Below, one piece after another: positions 24,051 to 37,200 of a DNA stretch of 64,000 nt. The DNA comes from Calonectria ilicicola. Taxonomy: Eukaryota; Ascomycota; Sordariomycetes; Hypocreales; Nectriaceae. The stretch covers positions 7,226,717 through 7,290,716 of the forward strand of contig CP085828.1 of the NCBI GenBank assembly GCA_020809705.1. Reading direction: 5' to 3'. Position numbers and translations under genes: made by a program. Under the pieces are notes generated by a model, which saw only the letters and a list, made by a program, of their open reading frames with translations, was not told where the DNA came from and made no database searches. Within the stretch, counting starts at the first letter, position 1. The number at the start of each line of letters is the position of its first letter.

Positions 24051-24560
24051 TTGGGCAAAGTAGCAAAAGTATCTTCTATTTGTAAGAATTGCAAAATTGA
24101 AGATCTTACTAATTATATTAATCTTTTTAGGACGCCCATTATGGCTTATATGCGTTGTATAAGTGCTAGCCTTTCCTATATGGTAGGTAAAGGTTTAACT
24201 CATTGTTCCAAGTGTATCCGGAGTTATAAAAGTTGTGATTGTACAGGTGTGGAGAGTGTAGCTTGTATGTGTTTTTGTTATTTCTTGTCCGGCTAGCTTA
24301 GTGTGCTAATAGTAATAGTTCTCTATGTTATTAAAGAAAAGAAAAAGTTATATTAATAGCGTTTAGAAACACAGAGTGAGTTAAACTCGCTATATATTTC
24401 TTTAGAGGCTTCTTAAAAGGTCATCTTAGAGACCCAATCTCAAATAATGATAGCTTTTACCAAATTAAAGCGCCTAAAGAAGTTAGAGGATAATCTGGAA
24501 GAGTGAGGTGCTAGAGCAGCGGAGGCAGTGGAGGCTGAGATTGTGGCGGAGGAAGGCCCT
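24051..24560 (+). pseudogene. Antisense zinc-cluster ORF of element C, RIP-damaged
   Basis: Antisense to pol, next to the 3' LTR, an 81-codon open frame (24051-24296) contains YMRCISASLSYMVGKGLTHC followed by SKC and IRSYKSC. Aligned on spacing, positions 33, 36, 43, 52, 55 and 62 reproduce CX2CX6CX8CX2CX6C, with Cys replaced by Tyr at positions 33 and 43. Both replacements are explained by TGT/TGC-to-TAT/TAC (G-to-A) RIP changes. After stops, the same strand continues with KRLKKLEDNLEE and an Ala/Glu-rich stretch up to 24560, similar in style to the C-terminal half of the antisense protein in element E. It is thus a decayed homologue of the ORF at 55336-55956. Confidence 0.6.
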
Positions 24561-26686
24561 CCTTTGGAGATAGTATTGGTGCTGTATATTACTGATATTA
24601 ATTCTTCTTTCTTACTTATCGGAGGAATGCTTCCAGTATCTTTGAATAATGTGTAAGGTGTTTGGTAGGTTCTTAGATTATTTCTTTATAGCCTTTCCAT
24701 TTAATTTTAAATTTCCTATCTTCTTTTCTCCTTTGTAGGATTTTTTTGACTTCTTACTGATCTTCTAGATTTTCTATTTGTAGTTTATAGCTAGGTCCTA
24801 TATTAACTTAGATACTATCACCAGGTTCTAATAGTGAAATGTAGAAGATAGGGTGAACTTTAATATTATCTAGGAGATCGAGTTTATAGTTATTTTCTAA
24901 TATTTTTCTTTTAATAAGGTATAGTCTAATCTATATAAAGTTAATTTTTTTATTTTGTTTTTTTATTATAAGATTTTTTGTTGCTAGGTAAACTATATCT
25001 CTCTCTAAGAAGGATAGTCCCTTTAGCCTTTTTAAATTATAATATCTTTTTATTATATTATAGATAAACTTAAGTTCTATCTTTATTTCTTTATATAATT
25101 TTCTTAGATTATCTAACTTAATTATAGCTTTTACTTGAATTATACTTTCTAAGGGGCTTGATAAGTGTCTAATGTAAAGCTAAAATTAGCTTTTACTAGT
25201 ATTATTTTAATATTGTAATTGTAGGATATATTATGTGCTAATTATATAATAGGTAACTTTTTTACTTAATTAATTTGCTTATAATTAATGTAGTATTATA
25301 GGTATTGCTTAATTTCCTAATTTTAATATTTGGTTTATTTATTTGTTTAAGGGTAAAAGGCTATATTTAGCTTATAATTTAACCTTATTAAGAATATTAG
25401 ACTTTATTAAAACTTAGATGCAAATGGTTATCCTCTATCCGAAATGATTTCGGTTGGTAATCCATATATAGCAACTATATATTAAAAGAAAAGGTAAGTA
25501 AATTATTTTTCTTTTATTATTTTATTATAAAGAAGGTAATATACTACTTTTATAAAGTAGTTAATAATAATAAAAATACTATTATAATATACTCCTATAG
25601 TAGGGTCTACTGACAAGGGAAGGTCTATAATAAAATCCATAGTAATTGAATCCTATGGTTATTATATGATAGGGGATGGTTATAGTAATTTGTATGGTTT
25701 ATATTTTGGTTTTTTAAAGTGTTAGCATAAGCTACATTCTTTGCACACTTACTTAACTTTCTTCTTTATCTTACTAAAAGAAAATATTTATTTAATTTAT
25801 TTAAGGGTTTTATTAATGCCTTTATGGCTATATAAGGGGTGTTTATGAATATTCTTTATTAGTTCTATCTGGTATTCCTCTGGTACTTGTAGATAGTTTG
25901 TTTTTTCTTTTTTTAGGAGTAAGAGATTATATTCTTTAATTTTTTTAGGAGTAGATTGCCCTATTCTACTTGTTATATAGGTATTTCCATGGTAGTGGTT
26001 TTGGTTGTATATAATAATCCTCTTACTCTTATAATGGCGATTATTTTCTTTATTTCTATTGTTATTTTATTGATTGGGGCTTGTTCTAATTCTCTGTTGG
26101 TGTTATAGATTAATAGTTTTTCTTATGTTTTTGGTTTTTCTATGTTGTAGTTAGGTTAGTGGTTGATTGTATTGGCGCAGTTATTCTTAGTTCCTTTAAT
26201 ATAAATGATTTGGTAGTTGAATTTGGATAGATATTTTGTATATTATAGTTGCCTTTTATTGAGTTTTTAAGTAATTATAAAGTAGATAATGTTTTTATAA
26301 TTAGTATATATTATAATTTTATAATTACTTTTTAAAAGGTATTATTAGAATTCTTTAAAAGTGTTAATAATAGTAAGAAATTCTTTATTGTAGATTGGGT
26401 AGTTTAGCTTAGGGCTGTATAGCTTATATAAGTAAAATACTATAAGATGTAGGTTTTCTTGTTTATCTTGTTGTCCGATCTAGGCCCCTAAGGCGAAGTC
26501 CAATACATTGATTTCTAGCTCTATAGGTTTATTAGGGTCGAATATTGTAAGAATAGGTTCTTTTAAAATAATATTTTTTATAGCTTTAAATAATTATTAT
26601 GCTTTATTTCCCTATTGAAAGGTAATTCTTTTCTTAGTTAGTTCTATTATGCCCAAGGCAATTTTACTAAATCCTTTAATAAACCT

Positions 26687-26989
26687 TCAGTAATAGTTGG
26701 CGAATCTGAGGAAGGCTTGTACTTCCTTTATATTAGTAGGTTCCTTCCAATCTTTTATTATAATGACTTTCTTTAGATCTATACGAATTTTATTAGGGCT
26801 AATAATATATCCTAGAAATTCTACTTCTTGGGTATGGAACTTACTTTTTTCTGGTTTAACTAGGAGTTTGGTGTCTTGGAGGGCTTTTAAGACCTTATGG
26901 ATATGTTCTTTATGTTCTTCTTCATTTTTGGAGAAGATAAGGATATCATCTAGATAGCAAATAATAAATATATTTAAGTGTTCTTGCAA
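26687..26989 (-). pseudogene. Element C reverse transcriptase fragment
   Basis: 100 open codons covering the catalytic core (IICYLDDILIFSK) through FHTQEVEFLGYIISPNK to VQAFLRFANYY. It aligns closely with the reverse transcriptase of element E and is bounded by stops. It is one of the few stretches of C in which the catalytic Asp pair is preserved. Confidence 0.8.
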
Positions 26990-29900
26990 TATATTGATTA
27001 TTATTTGTTGGAATGATGCTAATGCATTTGTGAGTCCGAAAGATATAATTAGGTATTCAAACAGTCTAAACTTAATTTAGAAAGTAGTTTTCTATTTATA
27101 TCTCTCTTTAATATGAATAAGATTGTATATTCTTTTAAGATCTAGTATAGTAAAGATATTAGCTCTATAAAGGCGATCTTTTATTTTATTAATTAATGGT
27201 AGTAGAGTACAATCTTTAATAGTAATATTATTAAGCTATTAGTAGTTTATAATAAGGTATAGCTTCCTGTTTTTCTTAGGCACAAACATAACAAGGTAAT
27301 CAGCTTTGGAGTTTGAAATATAGATATATCCCTTTTTAAGTATATCTTAAATATATTCCTTTAGGGTATTAAGCTCAATTTAGTTAAGATTATAAATAGG
27401 GTAAAATTGGGTGTTGGATTTATCTTTAAGGATGATTTTATGATCTTACTAGCTAAACTCAGGTAGTCTAATGTCTAGTTCTTTTATAAAGAGTTTTTTA
27501 TAAATTCAATACTATAAGGGTACATTATACAATCTATCTATTTCTACTTTAGCCTTTATTTCTTTAAAGCTTTTATTAATTTATTAGAATTATATTTTAA
27601 GGTAGGTAATTATTTATTATCTTTGCTTTTTTTAATTGTTCTTATATTTATGTTTTATTCCTTTAGGTAATAAAGATTCTCCTTTACTTATGTCTTCTAC
27701 TTGGTTAGGGCTAGGAGTTTGAGATCTTTTATTGTGTTTTATAAAAATATCGCTAGCTGTATTATACTTCTTAGGTATTTGCACCTGGCTAATATATTAG
27801 TAGATATTAGGGTTGTATTAGTATAACTATAGATACCCTAAAACTAGATTATATTGTCTAATATTAATAATATTGAAGGTTATTTCTTGGTTTTTTCTTT
27901 AATGAAGACTTTTAGGTAATCAATCTTTTTATTTATAATATTATTATTATATTTAAAGGATATTCCTTCTATATTAATGATTTTATATAGGTTAACTTTT
28001 ATTGTCTATAGTAACTAAAGTTTATTGATTATTTAAGGATTTATATAGTTTTACTCAGCTCCACTATCCATTATAGCATTATATCACTTTCCTTTAATCC
28101 TTACTTTTATTTCTAATTGTCATCAGGGTTGCTCTTTAATTGTAGAGTATAGAGCTTTTTTAAGAAGTTCTTTTAGTAACTCTAGAGGTCGTTGCTCTAG
28201 CTACTCCTGCTACTCTTTTATAGGGGGCTTTGTTTGTTTTTTGGTTTTGTTCAGTACTAGGCTATTGCTTTATCTACTATATAAATATCATATTTGGGGT
28301 CTTAACATTCGTTCTAGAGTAGCTTACTATAATTAAGGAACTTAAGCTTACCTAGTTCTAATATAATGAACTAGTAGTAGGGGTTTCTTTCTATTACTTT
28401 GTATTAGTTGAAGTATCTTTTATAGGCATGGTGGATAACTATGTCTTCTACTTTAATAGGGAAGTATGCTATATATTACTTTTATTCTATATATTAGAGG
28501 CAGTTGTAATTATAGTAGCTTATTTATAAGATGTTCTTATATTCTTTGTATACTATGTTTAGTCTAGGGTCATCCTTCTTATATTGGATAGATTAGGGGT
28601 TATGGTTTTTTGGTTGCTATTTGCTTTATATAAGTAGGAAGACTTTATCTCTATCCTATAAAGGTTCCTTAACTTATTAAGCCATTCTTTTAATACTAGT
28701 TATCCATTTCCTATTTCTACTTTTATTATAAATATAAGTATCCTATTATACTAGTATTTTATTAATATATACATCTAGGATAGATACAGGGATTCCTATC
28801 TTCTTGGCTCGTTCTAACCATTTGTGGGGAAGGTAGGACTGGCCTTCTTATTAGGTTAATTATGCTTTTTAGATAGTTTTATTGATTTCTTATTGTAGAG
28901 TAAGTTTTACCTTGTGTAACTTATGGTTTTCTGTATATTGCTTAACTATAGCGGTTGGTTTATATTTCTTAATGATAGTAAGAACAACTTTTCCTATAAT
29001 ATCCTCTTTTCCTTCTAATACTAGGGTCTATTGAGTTTTTATAATATTAAATTATTTCTATCCTTCTAGTATAGGTTTGAACTGATTTCCTATTTTCAAG
29101 GAGCAATATTTAAAGAATTTATATCCTTTTTTTTATAGTTAAAATAAGTAATCTTACTTTTATTATACCCCTAGGTAGTGTTAAGTTCTATTAATCCTAA
29201 ATAAGTCCTATGTGTAGTACTTTATTGCTTATTCTAGATTTTTTCTTTATTTAAGATATATAGGTTTTTATTATCTTGGGCATATTCCTTATATTAGTTA
29301 AATTATCTTTTGTCAATCTTAATAACACTTTTAATATACTTTAAGAGTTTTTCTAACCGATCTTCTTTATAGATTTTATCCTTAACTTCGCTTTTTAAAC
29401 CTTTATAATAAAGTTCTATTAATATATTATTATCCTAGGCTATTCATGCTATAATTCTTTTAAACTTGGCTGAATACTAGCTATAGGATTTTGTTTGTTT
29501 AAGTTTATATAACTAGTTTATAATTTATTATTCTATATCGATTATACCAAAATTGTCTTTAATAGCAATTTTAAAATATTCCTAGTCTCTAAAGATCTCT
29601 CAAATCTCTTTATTTTAGTTGGCATCGTCCTCATTTTCCAGATAGTCTCTTATAATAGGTTCAAACCATACTTTTATGTTTTCTTAAAGGAGGGTTTTGG
29701 TGTATAGTACCTGGGCTTCAGGGGTTATAAGTTATATTAAAAAAAAGTGAAAATATCCTTTTATTTAGGTAAGGAAGGGGACTACATTAGCAGCCTTTTC
29801 TAGGAAGGGCTCTAGGACCGGGGGTCTTAGAATTTTATTAATATCTTTACCTTTATTTCCTTTAACTGTGGTGGTTCTGGCTTTTTTTACTTTAAGTTAT

Positions 29901-30051
29901 GCTTGTGTATTTATGAGTTTTTTCTTAACCTACTATAATTCTATAGTTAACTTAGTATTACTAGAAGGAGTAGTAGTGGTGGGGTTCTTTCCGGATATTA
30001 TTATTACTCAATTATTAATATAGATAATTAATTAAATAAGAGCTTTTAATA

Positions 30052-30441
30052 TATAATGGTTTAGTTAATTCTTAACTTAATAAATTAATTAAAATGAAGG
30101 GTTTATTATTAGTAGGATGGTTAGGTATGTTATAGTAAATAAAGTAATAGAAGTATTACATTAGGTAATAGTCAATCGCAATTAAGGTAACCAAGTTATA
30201 TTAAAAGCTAATTAGTTCTATTTCTTACAGTAAGATCTAATCTATCTATATACTACTATCCTATTTTAGCGTATATAATACACTTAGTGCGCCGGGTGCA
30301 ATACCTTTTATACTTATTATAACAGTCGCTCTTGTTGCTCCTTCTTTAATTAGTTATATATAGCTATAGGGTAATTGGTTTCTTACAGGGTGTGGCATTC
30401 TGCCATTCTAGACCGCCCTGGGTATGACATGGGTCGTGACA
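30052..30441 (-). repeat. Element C 5' LTR
   Basis: 390 bp, ending GGGTCGTGACA directly before the right TATTG target duplication. Confidence 0.8.
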
Positions 30442-30846
30442 TATTGAAGGCTAAGATCTAAGATCTTGAATAAGCAAATGAGGTATTAAGCAAACACCGT
30501 AGATCCAAAAGGACTTAATTACAAGATGGAGGGATAATAATAGTAAATAGTATAAAAGAAGCAATAGATCAAATGGAAGTTAATGCCTAGATATAGGTAG
30601 AAATATTGTAAAGTGGTGGTCGAGGAAAGTCGGTGCGATTGGGCGGCAGGCACTATAGGACTTATAGCAAGATTAGTTATAATTTAAGGATATATTAAGT
30701 GATTATTAAGATCTCTAATAAAGAGGATAGTGATTAGAATCAATTGATTAAATGCTTTGTGGTGTTTTTATCTTGATTTGAAAATGGGGTATAATAAAAA
30801 GTGCGGCGTATGCTTATTTGCGGCGTATGCTTATGGTGTACGTTAC
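30442..30846 (+). mobile_element. Fot1/pogo transposon P2, 3' part
   Basis: Continues P2 after the gypsy insertion. It holds the transposase C-terminal tail (matching the inverse of 31000-31270 in P3) and the right terminal inverted repeat ending near 30846 with GTATGCTTATGGTGTACG. Together with 22080-23545 it makes one complete element. Confidence 0.75.
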
Positions 30847-30865
30847 CTTTTTAAAAAATATATTA

Positions 30866-32733
30866 AATAACATATATAATAAGCATGCGTCGTAGACAAG
30901 TATACGTCGCACTTTCCACCACCCCCTATTTTTAATTTAAAATAAAAATATTATAAGGCATTTAATCAATTGAAACTAATTACTATTCTCTTCTTCAGAG
31001 GTCTTAATAACTACCTAATATATCCTTACATTATAACCAGTCTTGCTATAAGTCCTGTAGTACCTTTCGCCCAGTCGCACTAACTTCCCTTAACCACTAC
31101 TTCTTAATAATTTTGCCTATATTTATGTATTTGTATTCATCTGATCAATTGCTTCTTATGTACTAGCTACTATTATTATCCCTCTATCTTATAGTCTGGT
31201 CCTTTTTGATCTGCAGTGTTTACTAAGTATCTTATTTGCTTATTAAAGATCCTATATCTTAGCTTTTATTAATATTATCTTATATATAACTATCTTTGTT
31301 CCTTTAGAAAGCGATTATAATGCCTTAATAATAGACTCTGGAGAGGTGCTTTACAGTCTTCTAATTCGTCTTTCAAGATACTTAGACTAAGAGCTAGTCT
31401 TAGTAATATTCTTTGGAGTCTTTGGAGCCTAAGGGCTAGTAGGCTCAACCATTTGATCAAAGGGTATTGGAGTTTGTAGCTGTATATTAAGCTTTAATAT
31501 AACATTTTCTATATCTAGAGGATAAAGCCTAGCTCCTCTAAATCCTGCTTAAATATTCTTTTCTATAATAGTGGCATTATATATATTATAAAAGGCTAAG
31601 AAGAAGTTAGACTTTAAAATATAGGTAATAGAGCATCTGATTAAATGCTCTATTTCTTTCCTATATGTTGTTTTCAGCGGCCCAAAGCATACAATATCAA
31701 GAGACTAAAGTAGATAAGATGAATTAGGTAATATATAAAGTATGATAATTTTATTATTCTTATAATATTCCTCAAATTAGATTAAATAATAACTTTTGTG
31801 CCTATCAAGAATAAGAAAATAATAGCAATCAATTAATTAATTACTTATATAATAATTGAAGTGCTTTAGTTACTTAAGACCTATTGCATTATCAGTCTAG
31901 CCATTTTGGGTAGTAGTAATAGCCTAATTGGCTAGAAGGTTGCTTTCTTTATACTAATTGGCAAAATGATATTGGCTTATAGTAATAAGAAATAGTAGGA
32001 TTGCCCAGCCTCTTATATTAATAGCTTAAATAGTTATTATCCATTCTCGATTTCTAGGCTAGATTAATTTCAGGTTTGAACATCTTTCTACACCTATTAC
32101 AACCATTCTACTTATAATAATACCTATTATAAAGCCAATCTTATTAAAATTATAAATATTATCTAATTTAATACTATACTTCCCTATTATATTCACCACA
32201 AGCTTAAATCAATTACCAATAATCTTTAAATCTTTATATTTAGCCCTTTTATAATTATATTTACAAAAAAATCATATTTTAAGCTCTATATATTACTTTA
32301 TAAAGTTTGAAGTCTAGCGCTAGCCAACTAGTAGTTCATTTCGATCAGAAAGCAATTAATCAACCATTTCTTTCACACCAGAAAGCTATGGAGGGAATCC
32401 TTGTAAATCTAGATCTAGAATAAACTAAAGAATGATATCCTCTTCTAGATTGGATAGCTTGTGTGATGGAGGGACCTAATTGCTTCAAGATTGAATCCCC
32501 TTCTGCTAATGATGTAGCCTATGCTCATTGACTTTATAGATCTATGCAGCCTTTTAGGTGCTTAATTTTTAGGGACCTTAAATAGCTTGAAGGGCAAGAA
32601 GGGTATTAGCCTTTATATTGGACTGTGATATGTTTGATGGTTGAGAAGTATTTGATTAATTGAAAAGTGTTGTGTATGAGGGATTTTTGCGATGTATACT
32701 TGTCTGCGACGCATGCTTATTATATATGTTATT
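30866..32733 (-). mobile_element. Fot1/pogo transposon P3, full length, RIP-mutated
   Basis: About 1,868 bp with near-perfect terminal inverted repeats: AATAACATATATAATAAGCA at the left and its inverse at the right. The minus strand encodes transposase remnants homologous to P2, including the region near 31.7 kb that corresponds to LQPLDIACFGPLK. TAA/TAG stops are frequent, so it is not functional. Confidence 0.75.
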
Positions 32734-33167
32734 CTTTATTAATATAAAAATAACCTTAAATATAATAAAAAATAATATATAAAAAATTAATAATAAAAGA
32801 TTATTTTTAATATATTATAAAATAAGCTTTTTCTTCCTTAATAATAATCTTAATCATTTAAAAGGCCTCCTTATAAAAAAGAAAATATAGTTTAAAAAGA
32901 GCCTCCATAATCACCAAAAACCTTAATAGTTATTAAATGCTATATATAGGTGTAGAATACATTAAGGAGGAGGCAGAGGTATTATACTTGGACAGCAGAC
33001 ATCTAAGTTTCCTCAATAAATTGCATATAAGCGCCAACGCCGGCTATCACCGGCTTACTAATGACCCTCAGCCACAGTGAGGATGCTCATTACACAAAGT
33101 GGGATGCCAATTACGGAATTCCTTTTAATAACCCTTATTCGCATTTGTTATTCCACGTTTTCCCACC
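32734..33167. other. AT-rich edge and Clr5-gene promoter region
   Basis: The first ~250 bp are very AT-rich and show no recognisable element. From about 32,990 the composition returns to normal, marking the end of the RIP-affected block. The remainder presumably holds the promoter of the Clr5-domain gene. No gene is supported. Confidence 0.4.
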
Positions 33168-34226
33168 ATGCCCATCGATTGGTCCCGGTACGAAGACGAA
33201 GTTCATCAATTGTACAGGGATGAGGGAAATAGCGCTACCAAGACCATTGAGTATCTTAAACAGAAGTATGGGGCCGAAATCACGTAAGAGGTTCTCGCGG
33301 TATTATATCCCAGATGCTTACATCTTTCCAGCCTGCGACAGTTCAAGGAAAGATTTGGAGGCCAGAAAAACTTGACTGCTTATGAGTGGCAAGAGAATAG
33401 CAGAGAATTGAAGCAGCGCAAAGAACAAGGCAAAGCTTCCGAGGTATATGTATTTGGCCGGCGGCAAGCTCCGACAAGGATAAAAAGAGGCCTACGAAAT
33501 AGCAAAAAAAGCAAACGTCAGCCTCGGAATGATATAGGTATGCCGAACTCTCATAATCCTTTGATCCTTGGATATTAAGTCTCCTCAGATAGCCCTGTTG
33601 CGATACTTGACCAGCAACGATTTGAAATACGTACCCCACCACCACAAGATATTATGCAGAGGCCGGATGTCATCTCTGATGATGTGTTGACTTCTTTGGA
33701 AGACAGCGTCACAGTTTCAGGTCCTCATACCGAACCCCTGCCAAGGTCGCCCACTGAATGTCTTGTCACTGACTGTGACCCTAATTTTGATACCATGGAG
33801 CTATCAGTTGAGCAGTTTTTGCCAGAGGACCTTTTACGTACACATTTATTGAATTCACACAGCCCTTGTGGAATCAACAACTCCCCGGCAAGGGCTAATT
33901 TTAAGTCATTATGCTCTAGTGCTCCCACCAATCGAGCGACTTGGGTGAGGTGGCTTCACTGTCACAACCTCGGCCTGTCGGGTAAGCCGAACATCTATGC
34001 GGCGCGCACCGCCAAGCCCTCTCATACCAACAACTTTTTATTGCTCAAGTACGAGAAAGCGCAACACATCTCACCCATAGGCATTGGCTCACGCTCAGCC
34101 ATCAGCGCAGCATTCTTCCCATCCTGGCGCCACCCTTACACAACCGTGGGTTTCCCAAGCAGTGAATCATGGCTATTTCTCGCAGCATCTGCGCCTTTAT
34201 ATAGAGAGAAAATGACTGGGGAATGA
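33168..34226 (+). CDS. Clr5-domain protein
   Basis: Three-exon model: 33168-33283, 33332-33537, 33580-34226 (322 residues, in phase). Exons 1 and 2 join to give MPIDWSRYEDEVHQLYRDEG, KTIEYLKQKYGAEITLRQFK and ERFGGQKNLTAYEW, the N-terminal Clr5 domain (PF14420 type), a small DNA-binding-like domain common in ascomycete proteins of unknown role. Exon 2 ends in a basic stretch (RQAPTRIKRGLRNSKKSKRQ) that could be a nuclear targeting signal. Exon 3 (PPPQDIMQRPDVISDDVLTS) has no recognised domain. Intron 1 is 48 bp. Intron 2 would be only 42 bp, short for fungi, so the exon 2/3 junction is less certain. The C-terminus after about residue 230 is low in features and could be degraded. Confidence 0.65.
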
Positions 34227-35380
34227 ATAAACTAAAGAATCCCAATCTTCTTTTCATTAATAGATAACCTCAAGTTAGCTATCATGAGTTTTTTTGTAAG
34301 GGAGGGTATACAACAATACGACCAAAGACCGGCAGATCCAGCATCGTTGTGATTCCTCTGCTTAAATCATGGAGAGGAGTGTTATGGGCAACGGCTTCGA
34401 AGGAGGCGGGTCCATTTTGGTGTTTTCTATTCCCTCGTATCGAGCCACAAGGGTGGTCATACCGACAAGATGTAATTTGGACATGACTAAATTTAATTAC
34501 CGTGATTGGATAAAACAATAGTCAAGTGGGCGGTGAATATCTTGGCCACGCGCACGCGCAAATGTGCCGAGACCAACAAGATACATCTATTGGGGAAAAA
34601 AATATTCATGGCACATGTTCAGTCGGTCAAATTTGCAAATAATTTGAGTTTTTGTCTTTCGTACAAAAGCGTAACTGTGCAGCCCACTCATCTAGCAATG
34701 CGCTGCCACCGCCACAGCTGTTCCGCAGACAAATACGTGGCATATTTATGATGAAAGATGACAACATCTACTGTTACCCAAAAAGGCATGAAGTCACAGG
34801 AAGGCTTAGCACTAACACGATTCTGGTACTTTAGAAGAATAAAGACATTAGAATAAATAATGTTTGGGCGCGGACTTGACTGCAAACCCAAGCCTCTCCG
34901 ATTACTGACCTCCCCCCAAAGGTCCGTTTCATTCATATTTATCATAAAGCAGTTTGGAGCTCGGGTGAAAATATCCTGCACTCTCGGATACCGTGACAAA
35001 TTGCACCAACAGTGTCACCAGAACCTATTCTGACCCACCCTCTCAAGTGAGCCAGCACAATTACGTAAGACACATCATATTCACCCGCACCCACCTGTTG
35101 GGCTGATTATGGCTGAAGCCGGTAAGTAATACCGTATCTAGACCGGAATGGTCTAAAATTAGCGACTCTGCAACTGTCCTCAGCTGCACAAGCATTGATC
35201 TGCAGCTATACGCATGTGTGATTACACCACCAAAAGCCCCATTGGACAATTTTAGCACATTGAAATTTTCGGTAGCGGCGCCCTCCTAATGCAAAGTTAT
35301 GCCTATATTTACCTTTGCTAACTGCTTTGTCGTGTGGGGGTGGCAAAGTGCGGACGACGTCATCTCACAAAACAGATTTA
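34227..35380. other. Intergenic region, no gene recognised
   Basis: Several short open frames occur on both strands but none has codon structure, introns or family features to support it. No repeat from the rest of the window is present. The last ~100 bp are presumably the promoter of the membrane-protein gene. Confidence 0.4.
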
Positions 35381-37200
35381 ATGGCGCTGAGTTCCATAAC
35401 AACTCCACCACCGGAACCGACACATTTTGGTCAGTTTCCAAATCCCATCTTCTTCCAATTGCTACCTACTCAGATTACCAACATGTATGCTTCGTGGTTT
35501 TCATATCCGGTTACAAGACCGTACCCTTTTCGATGGTTTACACCTGTGGCTATCACGGGTGGTATTGTTCTGGCCGTGGCGTTCTCCATAATGAATCTAG
35601 CATCAAGCGGCTTCTATTTGAAAACCATTTATACCGATGATCCAAATGGCACCATGACTACAGAAAAGAAGTATATAGGCCTGTTTAGGTGTTAAATGCC
35701 GACTAATAGCTGTTTATGTTTACAGATGGTTCATGAAGCCACCCTTTAATTGGGATAAAGATGTTGTTTCTATTTGCCAACCGAACCTTTTATCGGTTGG
35801 CGATAGTTTTTTTAGTACTACGCTTGGTCTCCGGTATAAAGTCAAGACCATTACCCTAAAACATAAATCTTTGCCGTCGATACCATACCTAAACAATACC
35901 CTAGAGGATTGCTTTCTTCGCAAAGTAAAAGTTAATCTTCACAGATCTGATAGTCTCCCTGGCGCTACATGGTGGGTCTCTTGGGTAAAGTCGTATACAG
36001 AAGCAACAGTTTTGTGTACTATTAATTCAACAACAGGGCCTATCAAGCTCACCCTCGATGTCAATTATCCAGGAGAGGTTAATTATATATATGATTATGT
36101 AATGGAGGACAACTATACAACCCATGCAAGTATTTGGTGGGGGACCCGATTACTTAATGTGTATTGGGCAGGGACCTTGGCTACCATGGCCAAAATAACA
36201 CCTGACATGCTACCCAATTCCTCCGACAATTCAAAATATTTTACCGACGGCGCTTTGCAATTTATAAGAAATGAAATGCAAAATAAGTTAGTCCAACTCA
36301 GTTTTATATATTGATAGATGAGTGCTTTACTAAATACATAATGCGACTACAGTATTCAAGGGACGGAATTTTTCAATTTGGAGAGTTGGTGGCTTCTTGG
36401 ATCAGATAGTGATCTTTACAACGAAGAAAACTGTACGTCTAAAACTGGGAATAGCATGTGCTACTAACGCTTCCACAGATCGATTTTCTTCCTGGTATAA
36501 TAATCCTAATGTTAGTGACATGTTTGATCAAAATACAACATTTCAGCGACCATTGGCGCCAAGTAGGTCAATAACTAACAACAGGCTCTAGTTCTCCCTC
36601 TCAGCGGTCGCCACAGAAGGATATCACCATGCTCGGCTCTTGTACTCCCTTATTGCCGTGGATCTCGGTAGTTGCAAATCTCCGAACCTTTTGCTACACG
36701 ATACGAGTCTTCAGTATGCTATTCTGCCCACAGACGAAATTAATCGCGGGCCGCGGGGAATTTTAAGCGATGTCATATCAGAGAATGCTCTGCGGCGGTT
36801 CAATGCCATCCCGGCTCCAGATGATGCAGACAATATCAGCCCACTCAATGAGACCTACAATGACTTGCGCTCACTCATGGGGCCACTAAAATGCAATGAT
36901 GCAACCATTGTTTCACAGTATCTTTGCTCCGTTCCTCACCAAAAAAGCATCAGCAGCATGGTAGTAGCAATCCTCCTCGCCAACCTGGTCTTCTTACAAG
37001 CAGCTTGGAGGATTCTGAACTGGGTTGCAGGGAGCATGCTGTCTAAAGATAGTAGTTGGGAAAATTTCTGTGAAGGATGCGTGGAAGTCTTATCTTCAGA
37101 ACTGGAAAAAGGAAATCTGATTAAAGTGAAAACGCCAGGAGAAGCAGGTGAACCAGTTAGATTCGGTGATGAAAGTACCGAGCGCCTCATAAAGAGGTAG
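35381..37200 (+). pseudogene. Fungal membrane protein gene, probably decayed
   Basis: Exons 35381-35670, 35726-36286 and 36353-36436 join in phase. They give an N-terminal membrane anchor (FRWFTPVAITGGIVLAVAFS), then FYLKTIYTDDPNGT, KPPFNWDKDVVSICQPNLLS, NNTLEDC, THASIWWGTRLLNVYWAG and FNLESWWLLGSDSDLYNEEN. Several N-x-S/T sites suggest an extracytoplasmic loop, and a second membrane segment (MVVAILLANLVFLQAAWRIL) lies in the last exon. The pattern is a widespread ascomycete membrane-protein family of unknown function. Two defects are visible. The junction into the exon starting at 36479 does not keep frame and needs a 42-bp intron. The reading frame then meets a TAG at 36589-36591 (probably from CAG) before resuming SLSAVATEGYHHARLLYSL. 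I read it as a decaying gene, though a sequence error at the junction is possible. Confidence 0.6.

Larger units (their letters stand above)
23546..30441 (-). mobile_element. Gypsy element C, full length, RIP-mutated, inserted in pogo P2
   Basis: A 6,896-bp element with 390-bp LTRs (23546-23935 and 30052-30441), flanked by an exact 5-bp duplication TATTG (23541-23545 and 30442-30446). The minus strand has the same gene order as element E. The best surviving piece is reverse transcriptase at 26687-26989, which keeps CYLDDILIFSKNEEEH. Compared with element E, changes are overwhelmingly CA-to-TA and TG-to-TA. The LTR middle differs from that of E and B, so C, together with the fragment at 56.6-57.0 kb, is a distinct subfamily. 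Confidence 0.85.

Noticed and set aside
30781..30920. Dyad sequences first considered as a CRISPR-like or satellite array
   Set aside because: They are explained as terminal inverted repeats of P2 and P3. There are no regular spacers and the organism is a eukaryote.
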